Of a DNA stretch of 64,000 bases, positions 42,776 through 53,870 are shown piece by piece. Position 1 is the stretch's first letter. Every line of letters starts with the position of its first letter. The translations under genes were made by a program, and so were the position numbers. The DNA comes from Chelydra serpentina (lineage: Eukaryota > Chordata > Testudines > Chelydridae), in contig JBAIAC010000035.1 of assembly GCA_037349315.1 (NCBI GenBank), positions 4,602,501 to 4,666,500 on the forward strand. Direction: 5' to 3'. The notes under the pieces were generated by a model. That model was not told the DNA's origin. It saw only the letters and a list, made by a program, of their open reading frames with translations, and ran no database searches.

Positions 42776-43060
42776 TACAAAAAGAACAGGAGTACTTGTG
42801 GCACCCTAGAGACAAACGAATTTACTTCAGCATAAGCTTTTGTGGGCTACAGCCCACTTCATCGGATGCATAGAATGGAACATACAGTAAGAAGATATTT
42901 GTACATTCAGAGAAACATGAAAAGGTGGAAGTACCCATACCAACTGTAAGAGGCTAATTAATTAAGAGGAACTATTATCAGCAGGGGAAAAAAACTTTTG
43001 AAGTGATAATCAAGATGGCCCATTTCGGACAGTTGACACAAAGGTGTGAGGATACTTAAC
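42776..43060 (-). mobile_element. Penelope-like element copy, 5' truncated
   Basis: On the minus strand it runs through CACCTTTGTGTCAACTGTCC, the hammerhead-like CCGATGAAGTGGGC block and GCATAAGC-paired sequence, to GGTGCCACAAGTACTCC near 42790. It is an inverted relative of 43624-44076, about 750 bp away, giving a large imperfect inverted repeat. No target duplication was found. Confidence 0.65.
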
Positions 43061-43623
43061 TAGGGAACACAGTGACCATCCTCTAGCCAGCGGAATGCTG
43101 TGTCTGGCAACTCACTGTTACATCTGTGTAATTCACTTGTGAAAACTTTATGGATTTTGCACCTCCATGCTCCCCGTGCCCCACCTTCACCTCCCCAGTC
43201 TGGCAGGGGGTTCCACCTCTGAGTCTGTGATGTCCAGAGATCCAAACTTGGGACACTCACCGGCATAAGAGCATCCACCTAAAGGCCCAGAGTTTCTGTT
43301 CTGATTCTCCCCTCCCCAGAACCATGGGGTCCTTGCTGGCAGCTGCACCGACTCCCCCCTCTAGTAATGCTAGGTGCTTCAGAAGGAATGAACAGAACAG
43401 GCAATCATCAGGTGATCCATCCCCCGTCATCCAGTCCCGGCTTCGGGCAGTCAGAGGCTAGGGACACCCACAGCGTGGGGTTATATCCCTGACCATCTTG
43501 GCTAATAGCCATTGATGTAGCCTCCATGAACTTATCAATTTTTTTAACCCCATTAATAAGTTCAGCCTTCACAGCAAGGAATTCCACTGGCTGACTGTGC
43601 GTTGTGTGAAGTCGTACTTTCTT

Positions 43624-44076
43624 CAACCTCCCTAATCACTCAATGACAGATATAAAAGTTGCAATTTTGCAACAAAATAACTTCAAAAACAGGATCCAAA
43701 GAGAAACTGCGGAATTGGAACTAATATGCAAACTAGATACCATTACCGTAGGCTTGAATATTGACCGTAGATGGCTCGGGTCATTATGTTAATTGAATTT
43801 ATTTCCCCCTTAACACCTTTGTGTCAACTGTCTGGAATAGCCCCTGTTGATTATCACTTCAAAAGTTTCTACTGATAACAGTTCCTTTCAATTAATTAGC
43901 CTCTTAACATTGGTATAGACACCTCCACCTTCTCATGTATCTTTGAATGTATAAATATCTGTTCACTGCATGTTCCATTCCATGCATCCGATGAAGTGGG
44001 TTCTTAACCCACGAAAGCTTATGCTGAAATAAATTTGTTAGTCTCTAAGGTGCCACAGGCATTTTTCTTGTTTTCT
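43624..44076 (+). mobile_element. 453-bp Penelope-like copy in CR1, 12-bp TSD
   Basis: The surrounding CR1 is duplicated as TCGTACTTTCTT at 43612-43623 and 44077-44088. The insert runs from internal sequence ('gttgcaattttgcaacaaaa') through the hammerhead-like block to GGTGCCACAGGCATTTTTCT. It lacks the ~38-nt AGACTAACACGG terminal extension. Confidence 0.8.
43988..44024 (+). ncRNA. Hammerhead-like ribozyme core (degenerate)
   Basis: The order is CCGATGA, an extra A, a 7-bp stem GTGGGTT/AACCCAC, GAAA, then GCTTATGC, which can form a 2-bp stem III with a TTAT loop. A canonical hammerhead has CUGAUGA, stem II, GAAA, stem III and then UH. This copy deviates at the second core base, by one extra base before stem II, and by G at the H position. 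Matching blocks occur at 9900-9935, in the inverted arm at 9838-9873, at 35783-35818 and in the minus-strand copy near 42830-42870. Cleavage activity is doubtful. Confidence 0.3.
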
Positions 44077-44218
44077 TCGTACTTTCTTTTGTTTGTTTTA
44101 AACCTGTTGCCTATTAATTACATTGGGTGACCTCTGGTTCTTGTGTTATGTGAAGGGGTAAATAACACTTCCCTATTCACTTTCTCCACATCATTCATGA
44201 TTTTATAGCCCTCTATCA

Positions 44219-44424
44219 TAGGGTGACCAGAAATTTGTTAGTCTCTAAGGTGCTACAAGTTTTTCTTTCTTATTTTCGTTTTGCTGACACAGACTAACAC
44301 GGCTACTACACTGAAACCTGATTTTATAGGGACAGTCCCAATTTTGGGGTCTTTTTCTTATATAGGCTCCTATTACCCTCAGCCCCCTGTCCCGATTTTT
44401 CACACTTGCTGTCTGGTCACCCTA
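44219..44424. mobile_element. TAGGGTGACCAG MITE, 8-bp TSD, with inner insert
   Basis: Termini TAGGGTGACCAG and CTGGTCACCCTA are perfect inverted repeats. Exact CTCTATCA flanks at 44211-44218 and 44425-44432. Compared with the copy at 5265-5389, about seven bases after the left terminus are replaced by an 88-nt Penelope-like 3' end. Confidence 0.9.
44231..44318 (+). mobile_element. Penelope-like 3' terminal fragment inside the MITE
   Basis: It starts AAATTTGTTAGTCTCTAAGG and ends AGACTAACACGGCTACTACA then CTGAAACC, the complete 3' terminal extension of the family. The 5' truncation is severe. This copy defines the family's 3' end, which the hairpin elements retain on one side only. Confidence 0.7.
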
Positions 44425-45277
44425 CTCTATCATAACCCCCCTTAGTCGTCTCTTTTCCACGCTGAAAACTCCCCTTTCTTTCTAATCTCTCTTCATATGG
44501 AAGCTGTCTCATACCCGTAATCATTTTTGTTGTCCTTCTCTGGACCTTTTCCAATTCTATCTTTTCTGAGATGGGGCCACCAGAACAGCATACAGTATTG
44601 CAGGGGCGGGTGTACCATGGATTTATATAGTGGCATTACGATATTCTCTGTCTGATTATCCCTGTCCTAATGGTTCCTAACATTTTGTTAGTTTTTTTGA
44701 CCGCTGCTGCACATTGAGCGATATCATCAACATGGTACCTGCTCTCCCTTGGCACCCTGCAAATCACAAAGGCCACCATGCAGAAGTATCTCGTAATGAT
44801 TACTGATACTGCCAGATGCAAGCAGACAGCCAGCAGGCATCTAACATGTGGGGCAAAGACCATCTTTTTGTTCTGTGTTTGTACAATGCTGTCCTAGTCC
44901 TTGGGCAGTCCGGGGCTGCTGCTTGCTATGGCAATACAAATAGTAAATATTAATAGAATCAGAGGCAGGCTTAAAGATTTTTTTTTCTTCTGAGCAACTC
45001 TGTGGGTTGGAGAGACTGAGAGGAAGCGGCAGATCGTGAGCAGACCAACGTTCACCGCAGGCACACAACAGCGGCGGTACCCACGTCCATCCAGGAGTGG
45101 AAATCCCCCGCCACATATGTAATCATTTGAGAAAGACGATCAGCCTTCTGCCTCCCTCCCTGCCTGTTCCCCCTTCACAGATAGCCAAGGTGGCTCAGTG
45201 ATTCGAAGACTCCAAACCATTCCAGTGCTAAATTCAGGAAGGGAAATGTAGGGAGATAAGAATGGTTAGCATGCCGT

Positions 45278-46747
45278 CAGTCCAGAACACTCCAGAACAC
45301 CACAGTGTACAACCCCAATGCTGCAGGGCATGGGGCCGTCAGTCCAGAACGCTCCAGAACACCACAGTGTACAACCCCAGTGCTGCAGGGCATGGGGGCC
45401 GACAGCCCAGAACGCTCCAGAACGTCACAGTGTACAACCCCTACGCTGCAGGGCATGGGGGCGTCACTCCAGAACGCTCCAGAACACCAGAGTGTACAAA
45501 CCCAGTGCTGCAGGGCATGGGGCCGTCACTCCAGAACGCTCCAGAACGTCACAGTGTACAACCCCGACGCTGCAGGGCCTGGGGCTGTCAGTCCAGAATG
45601 CTCCAGAACGTCACAGTGTACAACCCCGACGCTGCAGGGCCTGGGGCTGTCAGTCCAGAATGCTCCAGAACACCACAGTGTACAACCCCACTACCCAGTG
45701 CTGCAGGGCATGGGGCTGTCAGTCCAGAACGCTCCAGAACATCACAGTGTACAACCCCAATGCTGCAGGACCTGGGGCCGTCAGTCCAGAACGCTCCAGA
45801 ACACCCCAGTGTACAACCCCACTACCCCAGCGCTGCAGGGCACGGGGCCGTCAGTCCAGAATGCTCCAGAACATCACAGTGTACAACCCCAGCGCTGCAG
45901 GGCACGGGGCCGTCAGTCCAGAACGCTCCAGAACATCACAGTGTACAACCCCAGCGCTGCAGGGCACAGGGCCGTCAGTCCAGAACGCTCCAGAACATCA
46001 CATTGTACAACCCCAGCGCTGCAGGGCACGGGGCTGTCAGTCCAGAACGCTCCAGAACATCACAGTGTACTACCCCAGCGCTGCAGGGCACGGGGCCGTC
46101 AGTCCAGAACGCTCCAGAACATCACAGTGTACAACCCCAGGGCTGCAGGGCACGGGGCTGTCAGTCCAGAACGCTCCAGAACATCACAGTGTACAACCCC
46201 AGCGCTGCAGGGCACGGGGCTGTCAGTCCAGAACGCTCCAGAACATCACAGTGTACAACCCCAGCGCTGCAGGGCACGGGGCCGTCAGTCCAGAACGCTC
46301 CAGAACATCACAGTGTACAACCCCAGGGCTGCAGGGCACGGGCCGTCAGTCCAGAACGCTCCAGAACATCACAGTGTACAACCCCAGGGCTGCAGGGCAC
46401 GGGGCTGTCAGTCCAGAACGCTCCAGAACATCACAGTGTACAACCCCAGCGCTGCAGGGCACGGGGCCGTCAGTCCAGAACGCTCCAGAACACCACATTG
46501 TACAACCCCACTACCCCAGCGCTGCAGGGCACGGGGCCGTCAGTCCAGAACGCTCCAGAACATCACAGTGTACAACCCCAGCGCTGCAGGGCACGGGCCG
46601 TCAGTCCAGAACGCTTCAGAACATCACAGTGTACAACCCCAGGGCTGCAGGGCACGGGGCTGTCAGTCCAGAACGCTCCAGAACATCACAGTGTACAACC
46701 CCACTACCCCAGCGCTGCAGGGCACGGGGCCGTCAGTCCAGAACACT
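45278..46747. repeat. 62-bp minisatellite, about 24 copies
   Basis: The unit contains CATCACAGTGTACAACCCCA, GCGCTGCAGGGCACGGGGCC and GTCAGTCCAGAACGCTCCAG. Some units carry an extra 8-nt ACTACCCC-like insertion and others lack one or two G. All three + strand frames are open for about 480-495 codons, because the unit has no plus-strand stop and 62 is not divisible by three. The array abuts the CpG island. No evidence supports translation. Confidence 0.97.
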
Positions 46748-47003
46748 AGTGTAGTTTCCTGATGGTCCCTCCCATCCTGTTTCTTGCTGCTTTCGCTTTC
46801 CCTTGTCCTGACCACCCGCTCTGCTTCCCTGCCTCCCTCTTCCTCCTCCTTCCCCCCCCCCAGCCTCCCTGCCCTGCCTCTCTTGCCCCCCCCGCCCCCC
46901 CTCTCTGTTTATCTCTCCCGCTGCTAGCAGCCGATCTGCGGCGTGCCAAGGGGGGCGGGGGGGGGGGTTTGCTGGTTAGCTCTCAGCCCCGTCAATCACG
47001 GGT

Positions 47004-47013
47004 GGGAATTTCC
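47004..47013. promoter_or_regulatory. NF-kappaB site GGGAATTTCC
   Basis: A perfect match to the GGGRNNYYCC consensus within the CpG island, about 140 nt before the candidate first-exon donor. TNIP1 (ABIN1) restrains NF-kappaB signalling and is itself NF-kappaB-inducible in mammals, so the site fits feedback control. Confidence 0.55.
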
Positions 47014-47049
47014 AGGGGAGGCGGAGCTGACCCGCACTTCCTCCTCCTC

Positions 47050-47148
47050 CTCCCCCCGCCGCGAGCGAGCCGAGCCGGGCCGGGCCGGGTGCGGAGATGT
47101 CGGGTTAGGGCGCGCGCCGCTGGCGGACCCGGGCTGCCCCGTTCCCAG
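47050..47148 (+). other. Candidate non-coding first exon
   Basis: The start is approximate; the end is the donor CCCAG|GTAGGA. The only ATG, at 47097, opens a three-codon frame (Met-Ser-Gly, stop at 47106-47108), so the exon would be 5' UTR with a minimal upstream ORF. The TNIP1 start codon would then be in a later exon beyond the window. Confidence 0.4.
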
Positions 47149-48929
47149 GTAGGACGAGACCCTCCCTCTCCCCCGCCCCCCCGCTTGCAAGCGCGCGCGG
47201 GCCGGGCCCCCTCCTGCAGCCGGCCCCGCTGGGGCTAGGGGGCCCCCCGGCTGCAGCCAGCCCGGGGCAGGGGCGCTGCTGCCAGGCTCCGCCGCGCTGG
47301 GTTGGTCTCGGCCGGCCTCTCTGCATCCCCCCTGCAGGGGGCTAGAGCTGAATGTTTGGAGAGCAAACCGGGGCTTGACACATCGGGCTTCTCCCTCTCC
47401 CCTCCCTCCCTCTCTTCCCCCCCCCCCCCCCCCAGCAGCTTGTCTGGCTCGGGAGGCGTTTTGCTTTCCCAAATGCTGCCCCCCCCCCGCCGTGGGGCTC
47501 CTGGGAAGCTGTGGGAATGGAGGAAGTGGGGGGCGAGGTGGTTCCCCCCACCCCCCCCCGGGATGTTGTTATGGCAGAGGGCGGGTGGGGAGGTTGATGG
47601 AGGTCACGCTCTGCCCTGCTTCCCGGGAGCGGTGGGGCCTCTGGGGTGTGGTTCGTACAGGACTGATCATGGGCCCGGGGCCACGGAGGCCGGGGTGGGT
47701 GTGTAAAGCCACCCCCGTTGCCCTCTCGGCGGCTCTCCAGACATCGCCTGCGTTGCCTCCCGTCCCGGGACCGAGTGACTCACTCTTTCTGAGCGGGCCT
47801 GGAGGATTCATGGACCGGCGGTGGAAAGGCTGAGGTGCAGTGCCCACCTGGCAAAGCATGAGACATCGCCCTGCAAACCCATTCACCCCAAAGATTCCCC
47901 AGCAGTGCTGCACTCCCGCGACCCCCCCCCCGAGGCACTGCGTGCATGTGGTAAGGTGTGGGGGCGTTATGGGCTGCCCATGCACAACGTGGATCTGGGG
48001 GGCGTGCTGGGAGCTGGGGTGCTGCTGATTATCGATGCCACTTTTCCAGCACGGTCTTGGGGACGGTGTCTGTCATAATAGCAGCTTCCAGAAGAGAAAC
48101 GTCTCCATTTGAGGCTCCTCGGTGAGTCCCTGCAGACTGTGCTGCTCCCCCGGTGATATTGACGTCCTGCTCGCACACCGTATTTTTAATCCAAGGGTCT
48201 CCGTGGTCTTTACGGACATGCATTAGATAAACCTTGCGACAGCCCTGGGATAATGATACTTAGTAGTATCCCTGCGGCACTGATGGAGACGCTGATCCTC
48301 GGAGAAACGACTTGCCTCGCTCACATCGCTCGTGTGTAGAACCCAGGATGCCTGACAACCCGTCCTCGGAGCTGCTCACTAGACACAGCCTTTCCTGCTA
48401 ACCTTGTCACAGATTGACCAAAGCGCGTTGTGCATGGAAGGCCTCGGAACTGCCTTAGAAGAGTGTCTGGTGGACACCTGATTCTGTGTGCTGCAAGTCA
48501 ACGCATTTGATGGTGGGACACGGGGAAGAAACTTCTCAATAGTCAATCCAGTTGTGATTTCAAAGGACAACATCCTAGCTCATCTTTGGAAGAGAGACAC
48601 GCGTTCTCCCTGCAGTTCACCTTTCCAGACTTGCATTTACCTGGCTTTGACTGAAAGGCAAAGACGAGCCCTAGGGAAATATAACTTGCTGATTGTCTCT
48701 GGGTTAGATCAAAGGTTACTGAGCTGTGTGGTCCATGGACCATCAGTGGTTCACAGAGTGCTTGCTGGGGGTCCAGACAGCTAGCTGGTCATATGGGGCT
48801 GGCATCTCTCCTTGCTTCCAGCTCCTGCATCACACAAAGACAGCTAAAAATAAGACCAGGTAGCAATGGTAATGAGGAACTTTATCCACTTATCTGTTGG
48901 AAAAGTAATATAGCAAAACACAAAGTCTC

Positions 48930-51262
48930 CAATAAGTTATTGGAATATATTGTGGACACTTCTTGTTTCAGAAGGTGGAGGAAGTAGCCTGAGGGGCAGC
49001 CATTTTAGATTTGATTCTGGCTACCAGGGAGGAATTGTTTGCAAATCTGAAGGTGGAAAGCTGTTAGGATGAAAGTGATCTTGAAATGATAGATTTAATT
49101 ATTCTAAGGAAAGGAAGGCATGAGAGCAGGGGAATAAGGACAATGGACTTCAAAGAAAGACTTTAACGCACTCAGAGAACTGGTAGGTGAGGTCCCATGA
49201 GTAAATCGAAAGGTAAATGTGTTCAGGAAAGCTGGCATTTTCTCAAGGAGACAGTATTTGTGGCACAACAGCGAACTATCCCAATGTGAAGGAAAGATAG
49301 GAAGAATAGTATGAGGCCAATATGGCTCCATCGGTTAATAAACTGACAATCAAAAAGGAATCCTACAAAAAGTGGAGACATGGACAGATTGCTAAGGATG
49401 AATACAAAAGAATAGCACAAGCATGTAGGGACAACATCAGGCAACAGCACCAAATGGGTTGTGCCTAGCAAGGAACATAACAGGCAATAAGAAAAGGTTC
49501 TATGAATACATTCGGAGCGAGAGAAAGATGAAGGAAAGTGTAGGTCCACTACTTAGCAAGTAAGGAGAGCTAATAGCTGATGACGTGAAGAAGGCTGAGG
49601 TGTTTAATGCCTATTTTACTTCACTCTTCACTTACAAAAAGTTTAATTGTGACCAGATGCATAATTAATATTAACAACAAGGGGGATGGACATAAGCCAG
49701 AACAGGGAAAAGAACAGGCTAAATAATATTTAGATAAGTTACATGTTTTAAGTCGGCAGGGCCTGATGAAATTCACTCTTGACTACTTAAGGAACTAGCT
49801 GAAGCAGTCTCGGAACCATCTTCAAGAACTTGTGGATGACAGGTTGAGGTCCCAGAGGACTGGAGAAGGGCCAACATAGCACCGATCTTTGAAAAAGGGA
49901 ACAAAGGGGACCCAGGGAGTGGGAATTCTAGACCAGTCAGCCTAACTTTGTTACCTGAAAAGATACTGGAACAAATTATTAAGCAATCCATTTGTAAGCA
50001 CCTAGAGGATAATCGAGTTATAAGGAATAGACAACATGGTTTTGTAAAGAACAAATCAGGTCATATCCACCTAATTTCCTTCTTTGACATGGTTACTGGC
50101 CTGGTGGATAGGGGGGAAGCAGTAGATACATTATATCTTGATTTTTTGTAAGGTGTTTGCCACAGACCGTCATGACGTTCTCATAAGCAAACTAGGGAAA
50201 TATGGTCCAGATGAAATTACTATAAAGTGGTTGCATAACTGGTTGAAAGACCGTATTCAAAGAGTAGTTATCAATGGTTCTCTCAAACTAGGGGGATATT
50301 TCTAGTGGGGTCCTGCAGGGGTCTTCCTACGTCCAGTATTAGTCAATATTTTATTAATGACTTGGAACAGAGAGTATGCTTATAAAATTTGCACGTGATA
50401 CCAAGCTGGGAGGGACTGGAAGCACTTTGGAGCACAGGAATAGAATTCAAAATGACCTTGATAAATTGGAAAATGGGTCTAAAATGAACAAGATGAAATT
50501 CAATAAAGGCAAGTGCAAAATATTACACTTAGGAAGGAAAATCAAATGCACAACTCCAAAGTGGGGAATAGCTGGCTAGGTAGCAGTTCTGCAGAAAAGG
50601 ATCTGGGGGGTTATAGTGGATCACATATTGAATATGTGACAAGAATGTGATGCAGTTGTGAAAAAAGCTGATGATCATTCTGGGGTGTATTCACAGGAGT
50701 GTAGTATGTAAAACGTGAGAGGTAATTGTCCCGCTTTGCTCAGCACTAGCTGGAGTACTGTATCCTGTTCTGGGCATCTTTCAGAAAGATGTGGACAAAT
50801 TGGAGAGCATCCAAAGGGGAGCAACGAAAAAGATAGAAGGTTTAGAACACCTGACCTATGAGGAAAGTTTTACAAAAACTGGGCCTGTTTAGCCCTGAGG
50901 AAAAGAAGACCGAGGGGGGGTCTTGATAACAATCTTCATATATGTTAGGGGCCGTTATAAAGAGGACGATCAGTTTCCCATGTCCACTGAAGGTAGGACA
51001 AGAAGCAATTGACTTAATCTGCAGCAAGGGAGATTTAGGTTAGATATTAGGAAAAACTTCCTAACAATAAGACTAGTTAAGTATTGCAATAGGTTTCCAA
51101 GGGAAGTTGTGGAATCCCCATCATTGGCGGTTTTTGAGAACAGGTTAGACAAACACCTGTCAAGGATGGTCTAGGTTTACTTGGTCCTATCTAAGCACGG
51201 GGCTGAACTAGATGACCTCTCGAGGTCCCTTCCAACCCTACATGTATATGATTCTCTGAAAT
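48930..51262 (+). mobile_element. Degenerate CR1 LINE, ORF2 remnant to 3' end
   Basis: Fragments of the reverse transcriptase are readable in changing frames. Near 49946-50150 are LLPEKILEQIIKQSICKHLE, NRQHGFVKNKSG and DRGEAVDTLYLDF, the region leading to the RT active site. Downstream CR1 phrases continue to the 3' end near 51230-51262 ('gatgacctctcgaggtccct'). Frameshifts and stops are frequent and the 5' part is missing, so it is inactive. Confidence 0.85.
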
Positions 51263-53789
51263 ACATGCAGTCCTTCCAGTTTTACTTTCTAGTGTAAACA
51301 AGTGTTGTAGTGACCCCAGGGATGTTGTGTGATCCCAAATGGGAGGGGAGGTGTCCGGGAGTCAGTCTCTCTGTTAAAGGATGCTCTGTCCTATGGGAAA
51401 AGTTTGAGTAACACAGAACAAAAAGCCGGTTCCCACTCCACAGAGTTTACAATGAACAGAGCAAGCTTTGTCAGTCATTTTTCTTGTCTTCTGTCCAGGA
51501 AATCTGGTAGAGGACCAGGCTAGTGTGCCTATCGAATTGCCGATTCATCATAATACTCATTTACATAATAACACACATATGCAGTTTGGCCCAGCCCCCA
51601 CCCCTAAATCCCACAGTGCTTCCTGGATTATAAAGATGCTTTCTCTGAGACTATCTGGAAAGCATTTAGCGACAGAATGGTACATGCTCCAGCTATTGTA
51701 AGCTCTTCTAGTCCAGAAACGTGCCTCTTTATATTTATAAAGCATGGTGTGCATTTCCAATAACCATATTAGGTGTGAGTGAATGAGCAGCTCATAAGGG
51801 CTGGGAGTGGGAGGTCTGTTCCCCTGCCATCCTCAAAAAGCTTTTTGGTTATTAACCTAACAGGCAGTTTCCTGCGGCTTAGAAAGCACGCTTCTACATG
51901 TAGGTATAACAACATCTATGGGAAAACAGATCTGTTTACTAATGTATCTGGAGCCACACCTGAAAAGCTGGAGCTGTGTCATGACACAGCTGCATCATAT
52001 GGTGACCTCGGCAGTGTCAAGGCAGAATAACAGCCCCCAACACGTGGCGTGTTGGATAGTCAGATGTGCTGAGAGGATGGATCCTAGATGCATCTGAAGT
52101 CACTGTTGAGCCCTCGCTTTAGAGAGTGAGCTGGATGACTCTTGAGTATTGCTTTTGGGTATCTGTTGGAAATGGAAGTGAGAGCCTTATGCAGTGCTGG
52201 AGTGTGTTGTTATTGACAGCATTGGAAGCAAAATGAAGGTGGGAAGAAATGCACAAGTCCTTCCCCTTATCTTATTTCCATGCTTCTACGGTTTTGGGTG
52301 GAGGGGGTATATCCTGGAGCAGCCTCAGCTGTTGCTAAATGTAGTTATTGTTTGTTACCTCCTGCAAAGACAATTATGGGATGCTGGAGTTGGGGGTGTA
52401 CATCCCACGTAGCTTGATCCATGGCGTTTATTCTGGGAGCTCTGGAAACAGTGACACTCATACAAGATTTCTCATTCAGAGCTCAGAACAGTGTTTGAAA
52501 AGGCAAAATAAGTGACCGGAAAGGAAGTGAGTCTTTAACGGTCTTTTCTTCTTGTAGAGCTACGGGCTGAACTGATCCTATAATACCCCTTCAGCCTGAC
52601 CCGCAGAAAACAAGAAGGCTGTTTTGCACAGGGCTTGAAGTTTCACTTGCCAATGGTGGGTACCAAACATTGCCCGGTGAGTGAAGAGAGTATAGAGGAC
52701 CTAAGCCATCAGTTTCTACAGAATTTCAGCTTTTATTTTCAAATAAGAATTCTAGCTCTTATGGTTATGAAGATAACTTTGCAAATGGGACTCATTTCCA
52801 TGCTGACTTCCTGAGTCTGCTGGCAGCTTCACTGCCACTGTTGCTGCTCAGAGTTTCCTCAAGCAGCAGCAGAGTACACTTAACAAGTTCTGCTTCATTT
52901 TAAATGCTGCTGTTTGGAGCTTTGAAGGTTGCTGGGAAAGCATGCCAGTTTACTCTGCTGCTTTGGAAAGCAGTGATCAGCAGCTGAGGCAGGTACTGGT
53001 GCTGTGTGGGAAGCGAAATTAAAATACTGGGTCTGGGGAAAGGGTAGATTAGTAGAGTAGAACTTATCTTCCCAAAAGAGGATGGGATCCCCAAGCAGCA
53101 TCCAAGGACAGCATCCTGCAAAGAAGACCATCACCCCACAGAAGGGGTTTAGCTTCTCATCAGGGCACTACTGCTAAAATCTCACTACCGGTTCTCCTTT
53201 GCATTGGTCTCTGGCTAGTAGGTGGCTGTTAATTGCTTCTAGCAGGAACCTATAAGAACAATGGCTTTCCTGCTTGCTAACAAACCTGCCCCCTGCATGG
53301 CCACTACCCCCAGGGGAATTACAAGAAGAGCTGGAAAAAAATTTGATGAACCATTTTTCCAGTGACACATGCTGTTTTGTCAAAACCGAAATGTTATGTG
53401 GAAATGTATTGGTTTGGACACAGATTTCCTCAGGAAGTTTTCTTGGGTCTGGGATAGAATTTCTAGACAAAGGGTATGCCCACACTGGAGCCGGATGGTG
53501 TAATTTCCAGCCTGAATAGACATACCTCTGCTATCTATTATTGAGTTAGCACACAAAAACCAGAAGTGTAGCCAGGGGCAGCGGGATGCCCGAGTACAGT
53601 CCGGTAAGAGACCCTAGGTACATACTCAGGGCAACTAGGCTACCCTGCAGCTCACTCCATCAGGGCTACACGTCTATTTTTTTTTTTTTGGTGTGTTTGC
53701 TTGATCAGAGCTAGCCTGGATATGTCTGCTCAAGCTGGAAATTCCACCTTCTTCAGCTCCAATGTAGACATACCCGGAAACTGAGACCA

Positions 53790-53870
53790 GAATAGCTGGT
53801 AGCCCAGCAGTTAGGGCGCTCAGCTGGGGAGGTAGGAGACCCTGCTGTGAAGCACTTAGAGCAGGGACTA
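53790..53870. repeat. Possible tRNA-derived SINE fragment
   Basis: TAGCCCAGCAGTTAGGGCGC followed by 'gggaggtaggagaccctgct' resembles a tRNA-like SINE head with a box A region. It is too short to assign. A similar phrase occurs near 9085-9145. Confidence 0.3.

Larger units (their letters stand above)
43318..44845 (-). mobile_element. CR1-like LINE split by two insertions
   Basis: Read on the minus strand, the C-terminal ORF2 segment and 3' UTR are in order across three pieces: about 44433-44845, 44089-44218 and 43318-43611. Recognisable phrases are 'aaatgattacgggtatgaga', 'cttcacataacacaagaacc' and 'gccaagatggtcagggatat'. A Penelope-like copy (43624-44076) and a MITE (44219-44424) interrupt it, each with an exact target duplication. 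Confidence 0.82.
30531..46750. other. Intergenic region rich in mobile elements
   Basis: No conserved coding exon was recognised between the ANXA6 poly(A) site and the CpG island near 46.9 kb. The region holds hAT-type elements, Penelope-like ends, CR1 pieces, an AT-rich dispersed repeat (about 31680-31920) and the 62-bp minisatellite, all listed separately. The stretches 33000-35650, 36000-37000 and 38550-40750 show nothing I can name, apart from a possible CR1-like fragment near 39170-39320. Confidence 0.7.
46930..47340 (+). promoter_or_regulatory. CpG island promoter, probably of TNIP1
   Basis: CpG density and GC content rise sharply here, with GC-box-like GGGGGGCGGGG near 46950, an ETS-like CACTTCC near 47035 and GCCGGGCCGGGCCGGG repeats near 47075. 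It lies about 16.4 kb downstream of the ANXA6 poly(A) site. In vertebrates the gene downstream of ANXA6 on the same strand is TNIP1, so this is its most likely promoter. The gene name rests on synteny and the kappaB site only; no coding exon is seen. Confidence 0.6.

Noticed and set aside
42776..44076. One large transposon with 270-bp terminal inverted repeats
   Set aside because: The right arm has its own 12-bp target duplication inside CR1, so the arms are separate insertions.
45262..46762. Three overlapping 478-495 codon frames as candidate proteins
   Set aside because: All three frames are open because of the 62-bp minisatellite; codon use just follows the unit and no frame is favoured.
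48435..48485. Short frame beginning MEGLG as a possible TNIP1 first coding exon
   Set aside because: The residues after MEG do not resemble the TNIP1 N terminus, a stop follows within 20 codons and no donor is placed correctly.
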